64,000 nucleotides of DNA, taken from positions 1 to 64,000 of the forward strand of contig NZ_RPOC01000002.1 in the NCBI RefSeq assembly GCF_003946915.1. The letters are read 5' to 3'. A program made the translations under genes and the position numbers. The stretch is from Flavobacterium ustbae (GTDB lineage Bacteria; Bacteroidota; Bacteroidia; Flavobacteriales; Flavobacteriaceae). The notes under the pieces are model-generated. The model was not told the DNA's origin, ran no database searches, and saw nothing but the letters and a program-made list of their open reading frames with translations. Shown in pieces: positions 18,664-27,054 of the stretch (positions are counted from its first letter, which is position 1; the number at the start of each line of letters is the position of its first letter).

Positions 18664-19644
18664 TTATTGAAGAGTATCAATAACAATTCCATTACTATAA
18701 ACTAATTTGTTTGTAATTTTTCCATTCTTATCATACCATGTAAATTCACCATTTTCTTCGTGATTTTTGAAAAAACCTTCTGCTAGAATATTTCCATTTT
18801 CATGATACCGGGTTGATTTTCCGTTTCTTTTTCCTAAAATATAATTTGCTTCTCCTTGCAATTTTCCATTAGAATACCATTGTTTAATATTTCCGTCCAT
18901 AAGATCAGATTTATAAAATATTATATTTTTTTGCTGTCCATTTGCGTACCACCATTCGCTTTTACCATCGATTTTGTCGTTAATCCAATTTGTTTTAGAT
19001 TCTGGTTTGCCATCTACAAAAAAAGATTCGTATAAACCATTTTGTACTCCGTTTTTCCAATTGGAGATTTCTTTAATTTGGCCATTACTATGCCAACTCT
19101 TGTTTAAACCATCTATTTTGCCATTGACATAATCGGTTGAATGAGATATTTGCCCATCTTCAAAGTACCAAAGCTTTGTGCCTGTGCCGTTTTTGAGATT
19201 TGTTGACCATTCAATTTGACCGTTGAGATAATATCTTGTCCAATCATCTTTGAATTTGTGATTTTCTATTATTCCTTTTTCAAAAACATTTCCATTTTGA
19301 AAATAGGAAATGTAAGGTCCGTTATATATGTAGTATTGAGTAAAAACGTTTGATTTAACGAAAGTAAGATGTATCAGTTTCTCGTTTTGATCATACCAAT
19401 AAATTGTATCTATATTTTTGCCATTCTTCAGTTTTCCTTTTTCGTAAATTGATCCTGTAGAATAAAAAGAAGTGTAGTTGCCGTCTTTAACTGTAGTTTC
19501 GTCTGAAAGCGGAATCCAAGAAGTTTTACCCGTTTCGGAATCAACCCAATATACCCAATTCTCATTTCTTTTGTCTTTATCATTTATATCGGCATTGCAA
19601 CCGTAGATTAAAATTGAAATGAATAGTAAAAGTCTTTTTGGCAT
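18664..19644 (-). CDS. MORN-like/YwqK-type repeat lipoprotein
   Basis: A 326-residue lipoprotein (lipobox ILIYGC). The start at 19644 gives MPKRLLLF...; the longer ORF start at 19749 adds 35 residues with no signal. The mature chain is a run of about ten repeats of roughly 22 residues with the core 'W(Y)..NGq.....ny.nGk..G', for example GKSEWWYANGQQKNIIFYKSD and GLNKSWHSNGQIKEISNWKNG. This is the MORN_2/YwqK repeat, which forms an elongated beta-hairpin stack. In Bacteroidota such proteins are often lone and are called toxin-antitoxin 'antitoxins' only by analogy. No partner toxin is seen here. Confidence 0.88.
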   Translation of the reverse strand: MPKRLLLFISILIYGCNADINDKDKRNENWVYWVDSETGKTSWIPLSDETTVKDGNYTSFYSTGSIYEKGKLKNGKNIDTIYWYDQNEKLIHLTFVKSNVFTQYYIYNGPYISYFQNGNVFEKGIIENHKFKDDWTRYYLNGQIEWSTNLKNGTGTKLWYFEDGQISHSTDYVNGKIDGLNKSWHSNGQIKEISNWKNGVQNGLYESFFVDGKPESKTNWINDKIDGKSEWWYANGQQKNIIFYKSDLMDGNIKQWYSNGKLQGEANYILGKRNGKSTRYHENGNILAEGFFKNHEENGEFTWYDKNGKITNKLVYSNGIVIDTLQ

Positions 19645-19749
19645 AAGATTGTATTGAGGTTTTGAAATAAACATAATGTCGTTACGAATATATGATATTC
19701 TTCTAATTTTGAATTCACGTTTTTTTAGGTAATTTTTAAAAATGAACAC

Positions 19750-20180
19750 ATATAAATTAGATGTGAAATGTAAAAGTCAGAGACTTTTTTGAAGTGTAGA
19801 ATTTTTCAAGAACAAATAAATTGCGCGAAGTCGGAGACATTCGCGCAGCGGTTGTGAGAACACTTCGTGGAGCTGGGGGTTTGAGTTTTGGATATAAAAA
19901 AAGCTACACTGTTTATTTGTAGCTTTTGTATGTGATGATTTTATATTGTGTTATACTGTTGTGGGTACGGATTGCAAATCCGCGCTAACGGGAGCTCGGG
20001 TTTCGTCGCTGTGCGAAGTCTCCCGACTTCGTACCCACAATTTCGTCGCTGTGCGAAGTCTCCCGACTTCGTACCCACAAAGATAATCCATTCTTGTATT
20101 TAATTTATTTTGTAGAATATTGGAACGGGCGCGAAGTCGGAGACGTTCGCGCAGCGGAAAGCTGGCGTTAATTTTGTAAG
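19750..20180. repeat. Block of inverted and tandem dispersed repeats
   Basis: No gene. A perfect 40-bp tandem duplication lies at 20001-20040 and 20041-20080 (starts TTTCGTCGCTGTGCGAAGTC). Inverted relatives of the same sequence lie at about 19824-19851 and 20130-20156 (GCGCGAAGTCGGAGAC...). A 'gtgggtacggattgcaaatcc' word stands at about 19960-19980, with its GTGGGTAC inverted in each tandem copy. The layout resembles small non-autonomous palindromic elements. Confidence 0.85.
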
Positions 20181-20768
20181 TTAGACAGAAGGTGTATGTC
20201 TACTTGAAAAATCTTCTACTTGTTTCTCATATGTCAACATTTTTTGAATTTTATTCGATACTTTCTTTTCATTAGAGGATGTTAAGCTACCAAATTGAAG
20301 ATGGTTATTTTTCATATATGAATAATACAAATCACCATATATGTCATTGTAAGTAATTAAATATTGTTCTTTGTTTTCATAGTCTAATTTGAAAGAATTA
20401 TTCCCGAATAAATCATATCCAATAAGGTTTTTTTTCCAAAATTTGTTTTCTGTATCTAAATCACTTAAAATTCTAACATTTAGAGCTGGGCCTCCTCCTA
20501 TATTTTGAATTATATATTCAGAACTGTATTCTTCTTGGCTAATTGATATTAATGGAGTTTTTGTTTTGAAATCCAATTCATCTTTTTTTTTGTTGTAATG
20601 GTAAACTTGGATTGTAAGTATGATAATTATCAATGCATTAATTATTTCAATATATATTGTTGCAACATTTGTGTCAAGATCAAAATCTGTGAAAGATAGA
20701 GATAAGTGGAATAAAATAAATAAGAGAATGATGGAAGTGCATATTCCAATGATTTTTTCAATTTTCAT
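20181..20768 (-). CDS. Hypothetical protein with two N-terminal membrane helices
   Basis: A 195-residue protein I do not recognise. Residues about 7-27 and 35-58 are hydrophobic helices joined by a short loop; the remaining 135 residues are soluble, with 'TPLISISQEEYSSEYIIQNIGGGPALNVRIL'. The phrase 'IqNiGgGPAlnv' is a common short motif in small membrane-anchored proteins of many bacteria whose soluble part has an Ig-like fold. It sits in an AT-rich islet with small secreted proteins. It probably faces the cytoplasm with its C-terminal domain; this is uncertain. Confidence 0.65.
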   Translation of the reverse strand: MKIEKIIGICTSIILLFILFHLSLSFTDFDLDTNVATIYIEIINALIIIILTIQVYHYNKKKDELDFKTKTPLISISQEEYSSEYIIQNIGGGPALNVRILSDLDTENKFWKKNLIGYDLFGNNSFKLDYENKEQYLITYNDIYGDLYYSYMKNNHLQFGSLTSSNEKKVSNKIQKMLTYEKQVEDFSSRHTPSV

Positions 20769-20800
20769 AATTTTTGAATCTAGAGTTTAGGATTTAAAAT

Positions 20801-21052
20801 TTATTTTTGAGATTTTTTATCAAATAATGAATATATTATAAGAGCTCCACCACCATATAATATTAACTTTCCAAGACCGCCACCTCCACTGCATACCCGA
20901 CAACTTCCTCCGCTATTACAATATTTACATGAGCTGCAAGTTGTACAAGCATGGCAGCTACTTGAACCGCTACAACGCCCAGCAAAAATTTTATTAGTTG
21001 ATAAGATAATCGGGATAACAAAGAGTATTAAAAAAAAACCTTTATAACGCAT
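20801..21052 (-). CDS. Small Cys- and Gly-rich secreted or membrane protein
   Basis: An 83-residue protein. Residues 1-24 are a signal peptide or membrane anchor ending FAG. Eight cysteines follow within 28 residues (27, 33, 36, 39, 42, 45, 51, 54), mostly as consecutive C-x-x-C steps. Then comes a Gly stretch and a hydrophobic segment at about 61-74 (LGKLILYGGGALIIYSLF) with a basic end. The spacing suggests metal-cluster binding or multiple disulfides. I know no named family with this exact pattern. It lies 32 bp from the preceding gene on the same strand and may share its transcript. Confidence 0.6.
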   Translation of the reverse strand: MRYKGFFLILFVIPIILSTNKIFAGRCSGSSSCHACTTCSSCKYCNSGGSCRVCSGGGGLGKLILYGGGALIIYSLFDKKSQK

Positions 21053-21081
21053 AAATTAATTGTTTTAAAGTATAGGTTTTT

Positions 21082-21642
21082 CTATTCAATATTTTCTTCT
21101 TCTTGCTTACTTTCCTCTTCCTCTTGTTTTCTTTTCTCCTCCTCTTCCTCCAATTGTTTTTTTTGATATTCAGCTTCTTCGTCCTCTCTTTTTCTGTATT
21201 CCTCTTCTTCATTTTCTTTTTGCTGAATTAGTTCATCTTCAGTTGTTGCAGATGAACTTGTCGAACAGTTTTCTTCATTTCCAATAATTCTAATTGTATA
21301 GTCAACGCCTTCATCGCTAGTAAATGAAGCTTCACCATTTGAAATATCTGGTGGAGTAAAATGTGAATCATCGAGCCAACCTTCATTTGGCCAATGAATT
21401 ACAGTTAATTCATTGTTTTCAATTTCAACAAGTAAGGTATATGTTGAACTTGTACCAGTTTCTGAATAATAGTAATCAATTTCTGCACAATAAGTTCCAT
21501 CAGGATAGCCATCTTCTTCAAAATTACCAAGTGAGTATTCTTGAGTGTCATAATTATCGGGCTTTTTGCATTCAACAAATAGAAAGGTAAAGAATATTAG
21601 AGGCAATATTTTTAAAAGATTTAGTAATTTTATTTTTCCCAT
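21082..21642 (-). CDS. Lipoprotein with Glu-rich coiled-coil tail
   Basis: A 186-residue lipoprotein. The start at 21642 gives MGKIKLLNLLKILPLIFFTFLFVEC with a lipobox Cys at about 25; the ATG at 21738 would add 32 residues. Residues about 35-125 form a small beta-rich domain (YPDGTYCAEIDYYYSETGTSSTYTLLVEIENNELTVIHW, then DEGVDYTIRIIG). From about residue 135 the chain is almost only E, K, Q and R, an extended charged helix or coiled coil. The domain part resembles short lipoproteins in other Bacteroidota but has no assigned role. Confidence 0.7.
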   Translation of the reverse strand: MGKIKLLNLLKILPLIFFTFLFVECKKPDNYDTQEYSLGNFEEDGYPDGTYCAEIDYYYSETGTSSTYTLLVEIENNELTVIHWPNEGWLDDSHFTPPDISNGEASFTSDEGVDYTIRIIGNEENCSTSSSATTEDELIQQKENEEEEYRKREDEEAEYQKKQLEEEEEKRKQEEEESKQEEENIE

Positions 21643-21763
21643 TTGCTGAATTTTAATGTTAAATATTGGATACTGATTGATAATTAAATTACTAACAAAC
21701 ATCGTTTTTAATTTAAAAATATTATCGCGTAAAAACACCTGATTATTCTGAAAACGAAATGAT

Positions 21764-22303
21764 TTATTTAATTGCCTTCAGCATCATAAGCAATTCAGGA
21801 ATTTTGCTCACTTGTGTTTCTGTCCAGAAATAATGTCTATAATCTGTAAGACCATTATCTTTAAGATATATTGATATTCTTCGAGAGGTTTTTTGAATAT
21901 GAAAACTAAATGTTATTTCTTTAGAATTAAATATATAAGTGGTTGATTGGTTCTTTTCAGTTTTATCTTTAAGATTTGGAATAACATATTGTTCGATAAA
22001 TAATATAAATTCATTAACTTCATTCAAATCAATCCAAGAGGATTTAAAATAATTTTCGGCTAATGCCATTTCCACTTGCAATGCTTTAATTTTTGTGTTT
22101 GATTTTAAATCAATTGCCTCAACAGGAAAGAAGACCAACACTTCTTTTAATCCAGTCGTAAATTCGGCTTTTATATTCCAATCCTTATTTAATTGCAAGA
22201 TTTCTGCGTTCTCAATAAATTGGCGTGCTACAGAATTATTAGGTTGAGAATGATTTTGTGTTATTGCAAAAAGTAATAAGAATAGAGCAAATAGTTTTTT
22301 CAT
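21764..22303 (-). CDS. Hypothetical secreted protein
   Basis: A 179-residue protein with a signal peptide (MKKLFALFLLLFAITQNHSQ). The mature part is alpha/beta with 'LNEVNEFILFIEQYVIPNLKDKTEKNQSTTYIFNSKEITFSFHI'. I cannot assign a family. It is the first gene of the leftward islet at 18.6-22.3 kb and lies 121 bp from the next gene on the same strand. Its composition is as AT-rich as its neighbours. Confidence 0.65.
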   Translation of the reverse strand: MKKLFALFLLLFAITQNHSQPNNSVARQFIENAEILQLNKDWNIKAEFTTGLKEVLVFFPVEAIDLKSNTKIKALQVEMALAENYFKSSWIDLNEVNEFILFIEQYVIPNLKDKTEKNQSTTYIFNSKEITFSFHIQKTSRRISIYLKDNGLTDYRHYFWTETQVSKIPELLMMLKAIK

Positions 22304-22404
22304 GTGTAAAGTTGTGATTGTTGTTTTAGTATGTTTTTCAAAACTAATTACTTAAAGTCTAATTACATTACGGAAAACCGTAAACCATCTTATGAAAACC
22401 AAAA

Positions 22405-22525
22405 CCCTAGCCCTGATAGAAGCGGCATCCTTTTTAGGCAAACGAAAATTTCTTAATTAAAACCAAGACTTGTGCCTAAAAAGATATAGTCCCGATAGCT
22501 ATCGGGACAGGAAAAAGCTCCTAAA
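22405..22525 (+). ncRNA. Flavo-1-like structured repeat
   Basis: Starts ACCCTAGCCCTGATAGAAGC and ends ACAGGAAAAAGCTCC. TTTTTAGGCA (22431-22440) pairs with TGCCTAAAAA (22473-22482). An outer CCTG/CAGG pair closes the element, and TCCCGATAGCTATCGGGA (22490-22507) forms an inner hairpin. The end words are those of a repeat common in Flavobacteria, which I believe corresponds to the Flavo-1 RNA motif. Whether it acts as RNA or as DNA is not known. It sits about 100 bp upstream of prfA. Confidence 0.5.
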
Positions 22526-22601
22526 AACAACCCAAATTCCACTAAATTTCCCCCTCCAAAAACACAAAAAATCAATTCTAGAATTTTCGATAAATATTTT
22601 G

Positions 22602-22609
22602 TAATTTTG
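22602..22609 (+). promoter_or_regulatory. -7 box of prfA
   Basis: TAATTTTG, an exact TAnnTTTG match, ends 23 bp before the start codon. The -33 region is weak. Confidence 0.55.
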
Positions 22610-22632
22610 CAGTCCAAATAAAGGAAAAGAAA

Positions 22633-23709
22633 ATGTTAGATAGACTTCAATATGTAAAGCAGCGTTTTGATGAGATTTCGGATTTGATTATTCAGCCGGA
22701 TGTTATTTCAGATCAGAAGCGTTATAAGCAGCTCAACCAAGAATATAAAAGTATTAAGGCTTTGGTTGAAAAGAGAGAAGAATACATTATTGTTTTGGCA
22801 AATATCGATGAGGCTAACGAAATTATTGCTGACGGTAGTGATGCTGAAATGGTGGAAATGGCTAAAATGCAGTTGGATGAAGCTAAAGATCGTTTGCCAG
22901 AATTGGAGGATGAAATCAAATTTATGCTGATTCCTAAAGATCCTGAAGATGCTAAAAACGTGATGGTGGAGATTCGTGCCGGAACGGGTGGAGATGAAGC
23001 GAGTATTTTTGCAGGTGACTTATTCAGAATGTATACTAAATATTGCGAAAGCATGGGGTGGAGAACCTCTGTTGTAGATATGAACGAGGGTACTTCGGGT
23101 GGTTTCAAAGAGGTTATTTTTGAAGTTACTGGAGAGGATGTTTACGGAACTTTGAAGTTTGAAGCGGGTGTTCACCGTGTGCAGCGTGTTCCTCAAACAG
23201 AAACTCAAGGTCGTGTGCATACGTCGGCTGCTACGGTTATGGTGTTGCCAGAAGCGGAGGAGTTTGATGTTCAGGTTGATATGAACGATGTTCGTGTCGA
23301 TTTCTTCTGTTCGTCTGGTCCTGGAGGGCAGTCGGTAAATACAACGAAATCGGCTGTACGTTTAACGCACATTCCAACAGGATTGGTGGCGCAATGTCAG
23401 GACGAGAAATCGCAGCACAAGAATAAAGATAAAGCTTTAATGGTATTACGTTCTCGTTTATACGAAATGGAATTGGCCAAAAAGCAGGAAGAAGATGCTA
23501 AAAAACGTAGTTCTCAGGTTAGTTCTGGAGACCGTTCGGCTAAAATTCGTACGTACAACTATGCGCAAGGTCGTGTAACCGATCATAGAGTTGGTCTTAC
23601 ACTTTACGATTTAGGAAATATCATGAATGGTGATATTCAGAAAATCGTTGCTGAGCTTCAGTTGGTTAATAATATGGAGAAATTGAAGGAAGCTTCGGAA
23701 GTTTACTAA
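22633..23709 (+). CDS. prfA: Peptide chain release factor 1
   Basis: A 358-residue release factor that ends translation at UAA and UAG. The GGQ loop is in [22 protein letters not shown] near residue 230; its glutamine is a known methylation site. The Pro-x-Thr codon-reading region lies earlier ([21 protein letters not shown] precedes it, in the RF1 pattern). The C-terminus [18 protein letters not shown] is typical. The absence of an in-frame TGA slip site and the RF1-type sequence separate it from RF2. Start at 22633 is preceded by AAAGGAAAAG. It is followed by a strong terminator. Confidence 0.96.
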   Translation: MLDRLQYVKQRFDEISDLIIQPDVISDQKRYKQLNQEYKSIKALVEKREEYIIVLANIDEANEIIADGSDAEMVEMAKMQLDEAKDRLPELEDEIKFMLIPKDPEDAKNVMVEIRAGTGGDEASIFAGDLFRMYTKYCESMGWRTSVVDMNEGTSGGFKEVIFEVTGEDVYGTLKFEAGVHRVQRVPQTETQGRVHTSAATVMVLPEAEEFDVQVDMNDVRVDFFCSSGPGGQSVNTTKSAVRLTHIPTGLVAQCQDEKSQHKNKDKALMVLRSRLYEMELAKKQEEDAKKRSSQVSSGDRSAKIRTYNYAQGRVTDHRVGLTLYDLGNIMNGDIQKIVAELQLVNNMEKLKEASEVY

Positions 23710-23774
23710 CGTAAACTTCTTAGGTGCTGAGGTACTAAGATACTAAGGTTCTAAGTTTTCTTAGATTGTGATAT

Positions 23775-23802
23775 AAAGCCGAACATTTGTTCGGCTTTTT
23801 TA
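23775..23802 (+). terminator. Terminator of prfA
   Basis: AAAGCCGAAC (23775-23784) pairs with GTTCGGCTTT (23789-23798) around ATTT, followed by T residues. The rest of the 323-bp gap to 24033 holds 'aggtgctgaggtactaagatac' words and no gene. Confidence 0.88.
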
Positions 23803-24032
23803 TTTTCAAAATCTTGGGATTTTATCTTGGTGCCTTGAGAAAAAATAGTTCCAAAACTTTGCTATAAGAATCTTAGGAACTTACTATTCTGTAAGGAAAG
23901 TTTTTTCTTAAGAATTTTAAAATGTTAAAGAAAACTTAAAAAAATAACTTAAAAAATGCATTCACAAAGTTTTGGGATAGTATATTAGCGCTTCAGAAAC
24001 TCTAAAATAAACCAACCAATCAATTTTTAGTT

Positions 24033-25364
24033 ATGAAGAGAACTTTACTTTTATTTTGCTTCTTTGGAAGCTTTTTTTATGCGCGATCGCAATCGTATTT
24101 CGGATTTAGAGATGATAACTATGCCGGAATTCAATCTGCATTATTTAATCCTTCCAATATCGTGGATTCTAAATACAGAGCCGATGTAACGTTTGCTTCT
24201 GCAAGTGGAACAGGACAGAATGATTTGTACGGAATTAATTTTGCTAATGTTCTAGACGGAGGTTACGATTTGGATACCGAAGCTAGCAAAAATTTTAAAT
24301 CGAACAATAGAGGAAATTTTAATATCGATATTATGGGGCCTTCTGTAATGTTCAATATTACTCCTTTACACAGTGTGGCGCTTTTTACACGTGTACGAAG
24401 TGTTACCAACATGATTGGTATAAATGGACAGCTTATTGATGAGGTGAACAAAGATATCGATGTTTCGGAAAGTTTTTTAATTTCAGGCGGAAATCCGAAT
24501 GCGGTTACAAATTCTTGGGCTGAAATTGGAGCGAGTTATGCAACGGTTTTGTTCGATCGCGACGATCATTTTGTTAAAGGTGGTCTTACTCTAAAATATC
24601 TAATGGCTGGAGTTAACGGCTATATTAACGGAAATGATTTAAGCGTGGCTTTCAACAAAAATGACGCTGACCCTACGCTAAGCGAATATTATTCAACAGG
24701 AACAATAAGAACAGCTGCAAGTTATGATTATGAAAATGGCGATGATCCAACGTTTGACGCAACTTCGGCTGGAGTAGGACTGGATCTAGGCTTTACTTAC
24801 GAGTATCGTACCAACTGCCATACTTGCCAAGGAAACCGCTATAAGTTTAAGGCAGCAGCATCGGTAACAGATATTGGGAAAATAAACTACAACAATATTG
24901 TCGAGAATACTTATAATGTAAATGGAAGGGTGACACAAGAAGATATTGAAGATGCCGAAGATATTTTTGAGTTTTTTGATGCAAATTATACTAAAGTATC
25001 TTCTAGAAAAGGGTTAAAAGCCAATCTTCCGACGGCTTTGCATACCAATTTTGATTGGAACATCAATCAGAGATTTTACTTAAATCTAAGCGGTGATTTC
25101 AGTTTGGTAGATGCCAAAAAAATAAACGGAACTGCAATTGCGAATTCGGTAACTTTTACACCAAGATACGAAACAAGACAATTTAGTTTCTATGTTCCTG
25201 TAACGCACATGCAATACAGCGGAACAACAGTGGGAGCAGGCTTTAGAGCAGGTCCGTTATTTATCGGTTCTGGAACTCTTTTCTCTAATTTGTTTTCCAA
25301 TACATCAAAAGCTTGCAATATTTACGCAGGTCTGAAGTTGCCGATTTATCAGGATTATAGATAA
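24033..25364 (+). CDS. DUF5723 family outer-membrane beta-barrel protein
   Basis: A 443-residue exported protein. The signal peptide is MKRTLLLFCFFGSFFYARSQ. The mature start 'SYFGFRDDNYAGIQSALFNPSNIVDSKYRADVTFAS' is the diagnostic opening of the DUF5723 family, a PorV/FadL-like barrel. Many alternating aromatic strands follow, with a two-cysteine loop (NCHTCQGN) near residue 262 that may form a disulfide. Its function is unknown; outer-membrane location is inferred from the fold. A large terminator hairpin follows. Confidence 0.88.
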   Translation: MKRTLLLFCFFGSFFYARSQSYFGFRDDNYAGIQSALFNPSNIVDSKYRADVTFASASGTGQNDLYGINFANVLDGGYDLDTEASKNFKSNNRGNFNIDIMGPSVMFNITPLHSVALFTRVRSVTNMIGINGQLIDEVNKDIDVSESFLISGGNPNAVTNSWAEIGASYATVLFDRDDHFVKGGLTLKYLMAGVNGYINGNDLSVAFNKNDADPTLSEYYSTGTIRTAASYDYENGDDPTFDATSAGVGLDLGFTYEYRTNCHTCQGNRYKFKAAASVTDIGKINYNNIVENTYNVNGRVTQEDIEDAEDIFEFFDANYTKVSSRKGLKANLPTALHTNFDWNINQRFYLNLSGDFSLVDAKKINGTAIANSVTFTPRYETRQFSFYVPVTHMQYSGTTVGAGFRAGPLFIGSGTLFSNLFSNTSKACNIYAGLKLPIYQDYR

Positions 25365-25412
25365 GCATCTAAGGTACTGAGGCGCTAAGCTTCTAAGCTG
25401 TCAAGCTTATTT

Positions 25413-25450
25413 AAAAAAAAGAGCATCTACTTTGTAGATGCTCTTTTTTT
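25413..25450 (+). terminator. Terminator of the DUF5723 gene, inside a larger inverted repeat
   Basis: AAGAGCATCTAC pairs with GTAGATGCTCTT around a TTT loop, with A and T tracts on both sides. It lies inside a wider inverted repeat of 'ctaaggtactgaggcgctaag' (about 25370-25390) and 'cttagcgcctcagtatcttag' (about 25497-25518). A further hairpin, ATTTTCATCA / TGATGAAAAT, lies at 25550-25589. No gene to 25710. Confidence 0.88.
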
Positions 25451-25710
25451 AAGATAGTAAGAGTAAGATTCGAAGAATCAATAAAAAAACTTAGAACCTT
25501 AGCGCCTCAGTATCTTAGAAGCTTAAAAAAATATATAGTGATTAGGTGAATTTTCATCAATCGTTTCCCCAAAAACGTATGATGAAAATTAGACACCTAG
25601 AAATACTCTCGTATATTCAAAACATTTATATAGATTAGAGTAAACGTATACACCATTTTTTATCATTATTTCGCTAAACTTTTCCATAATATATAAATTA
25701 AGTTAACAAA

Positions 25711-26088
25711 TTACTCTCTAGATGGTTCATATTGTGATGATTCTTCGTTTTCTTCAGAAGATTCACTATGAGGTTTCGAAACCAGATTCGTTACGATAAG
25801 CTGAATGACTGAGCCTAAGATGCCCTTGAACATTGAGTCCCCTTTTCCGACGATAAATCTTTTGGCGATATAGCCAATTCCGATACTAATTACCGATTGC
25901 GCCAAATGGCTTTTAAAACCAACAGTTTCGTTAATTTCTTCAACCGTATTTCGAATTAGGTTTATCGGTTTTAGATTTTCCTTAATGTCATCAATATGGT
26001 CTTTTATTTGGCACCATTCTGCATCCTGGCGAATTTCTAATTCCTCAATTTTTCGATTTAATTGATCAATATTGTAAATAGCCTCCAT
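25711..26088 (-). CDS. Hypothetical cytoplasmic-membrane protein of the stress cluster
   Basis: A 125-residue protein. Residues 1-45 are a helical coiled-coil stretch (MEAIYNIDQLNRKIEELEIRQDAEWCQIKDHIDDIKENLKP). A Gly-rich amphipathic or weakly hydrophobic segment follows (SVISIGIGYIAKRFIVGKGDSMFKGILGSVIQLIVTNLV), and the tail is acidic. It is the last gene of the leftward run with holin-like, YtxH and other small envelope genes, each separated by 30-50 bp. I know no name for it, but this association is frequent in Flavobacterium. Confidence 0.7.
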   Translation of the reverse strand: MEAIYNIDQLNRKIEELEIRQDAEWCQIKDHIDDIKENLKPINLIRNTVEEINETVGFKSHLAQSVISIGIGYIAKRFIVGKGDSMFKGILGSVIQLIVTNLVSKPHSESSEENEESSQYEPSRE

Positions 26089-26119
26089 AGTCTTTTTATT
26101 GGTATTAATAAATTAAATC

Positions 26120-26479
26120 TTATTTTTTAGTTTCTTTTAGAATACTCGAAATGATAGTATTTCCAATCGGAGTTTTAATCAATTTATGATGTGATTTTAC
26201 CACAACAACCACTACAATAAGATAAAATAGCGCCATGATAAAAAAGCCGTAGTAATACTCTCCAAGTTCTTTTCCAATCCATAAGCTAATCCCAATATTC
26301 AAGAACAAAGTAAAAAATGCAACAACAATTCCGATCGCTATCTTAGATGCCAATGATGCTGCACCATCAGCCACTGAACATACTGTTTTTAGTTTTAATA
26401 ATTCTAAACTTGTTTTAGCATAGTTTTCAGCTTTTTCATAAAGATTTAAGTCCTCGTTTGTTGTTGCATTTGGTTCCAT
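26120..26479 (-). CDS. Phage holin-like (Holin-X) membrane protein
   Basis: A 119-residue protein with two transmembrane helices: about residues 44-68 (KIAIGIVVAFFTLFLNIGISLWIG) and 75-95 (YYGFFIMALFYLIVVVVVV). The layout, an N-terminal helix followed by two TM helices and a short basic tail, is that of the Phage_holin_3_6/Holin-X family. These are mostly chromosomal and not phage-derived. The neighbours are general-stress membrane genes, so a role in envelope stress is more likely than lysis. No phage genes are near. Confidence 0.8.
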   Translation of the reverse strand: MEPNATTNEDLNLYEKAENYAKTSLELLKLKTVCSVADGAASLASKIAIGIVVAFFTLFLNIGISLWIGKELGEYYYGFFIMALFYLIVVVVVVKSHHKLIKTPIGNTIISSILKETKK

Positions 26480-26527
26480 GATATAGGGTTTTATGGTTTG
26501 AAAATTTCACTAATTAATATAAACGTA

Positions 26528-26812
26528 TTAATAGTTTGATTTTACTGTTTTAACGTCATCTTTGATTGTATTAAAATCATCTTTCACTTGGTTAAGTTTA
26601 GATTTTCCTTCTTCGATAATATCTTTACCGTTTGAAGTGATTTTATTTACGACACCATCAAATTTCGTTTTCAAGTTATCCCCGTAATCTTTTGATTTAT
26701 CTTTAATTTTTTTTCTTGTGTTTGATCCTTTGTCTGGTGCAAATAAAACACCTATGAATGCTCCCGCCGCTGCGGCTCCTAAAATTCCTAAAATTGTGCT
26801 ACTAGTTTTCAT
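26528..26812 (-). CDS. YtxH domain-containing protein
   Basis: A 94-residue protein with the YtxH signature at the N-terminus: a short membrane helix GILGAAAAGAFIGVLFAPDKGSNTRKKI, that is 'GaaaGaalGlLfAPksGsetR..i'. The rest is a lysine-rich amphipathic helix. The family is general-stress induced in several phyla and sits at the membrane. It lies 48 bp upstream of the holin-like gene and 60 bp downstream of the small membrane protein gene. Confidence 0.92.
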   Translation of the reverse strand: MKTSSTILGILGAAAAGAFIGVLFAPDKGSNTRKKIKDKSKDYGDNLKTKFDGVVNKITSNGKDIIEEGKSKLNQVKDDFNTIKDDVKTVKSNY

Positions 26813-26871
26813 AATAAATAATTTTTAAATGGATTAATATTAATAATTTGTTGATTTAATAATTGTAATTT

Positions 26872-27024
26872 TTAAATTTCTCGACCTTTAATTAGTCGAA
26901 GTAAAACTGCAATGATGGCGATTACCAATAGAATATGGATAATGCTTCCGAAACTGTAAACAAAGAACCCAAGGGCCCAAAGTATCACGAGAATCACTGC
27001 GACGGTGTATAATAAATTTGACAT
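26872..27024 (-). CDS. lmo0937-family small membrane protein
   Basis: A 50-residue protein that begins MSNLLYTVAVILVILWALGF and ends RLIKGREI. Two hydrophobic helices (5-24 and 29-43) are joined by a short YSFGSI turn. This is the lmo0937-type pattern: two helices, G.f.....iHiLlviAii in the second, and a basic tail. The ORF is open without interruption, has a good ATG and lies in the same orientation and spacing as the neighbouring stress genes. It is too short for most automatic calls. Confidence 0.88.
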   Translation of the reverse strand: MSNLLYTVAVILVILWALGFFVYSFGSIIHILLVIAIIAVLLRLIKGREI

Positions 27025-27054
27025 GGTTTTTTTATTTTAGTGGTTAATATTTTT

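Noticed and set aside
18664..19644. YwqK-type repeat protein as an antitoxin
   Set aside because: The antitoxin label is by analogy only; no toxin gene is adjacent and the protein is a secreted lipoprotein.
26120..26479. Holin-like gene as a sign of a prophage
   Set aside because: No phage structural, lysis or integrase genes are nearby; this family is mostly chromosomal and stress-linked.
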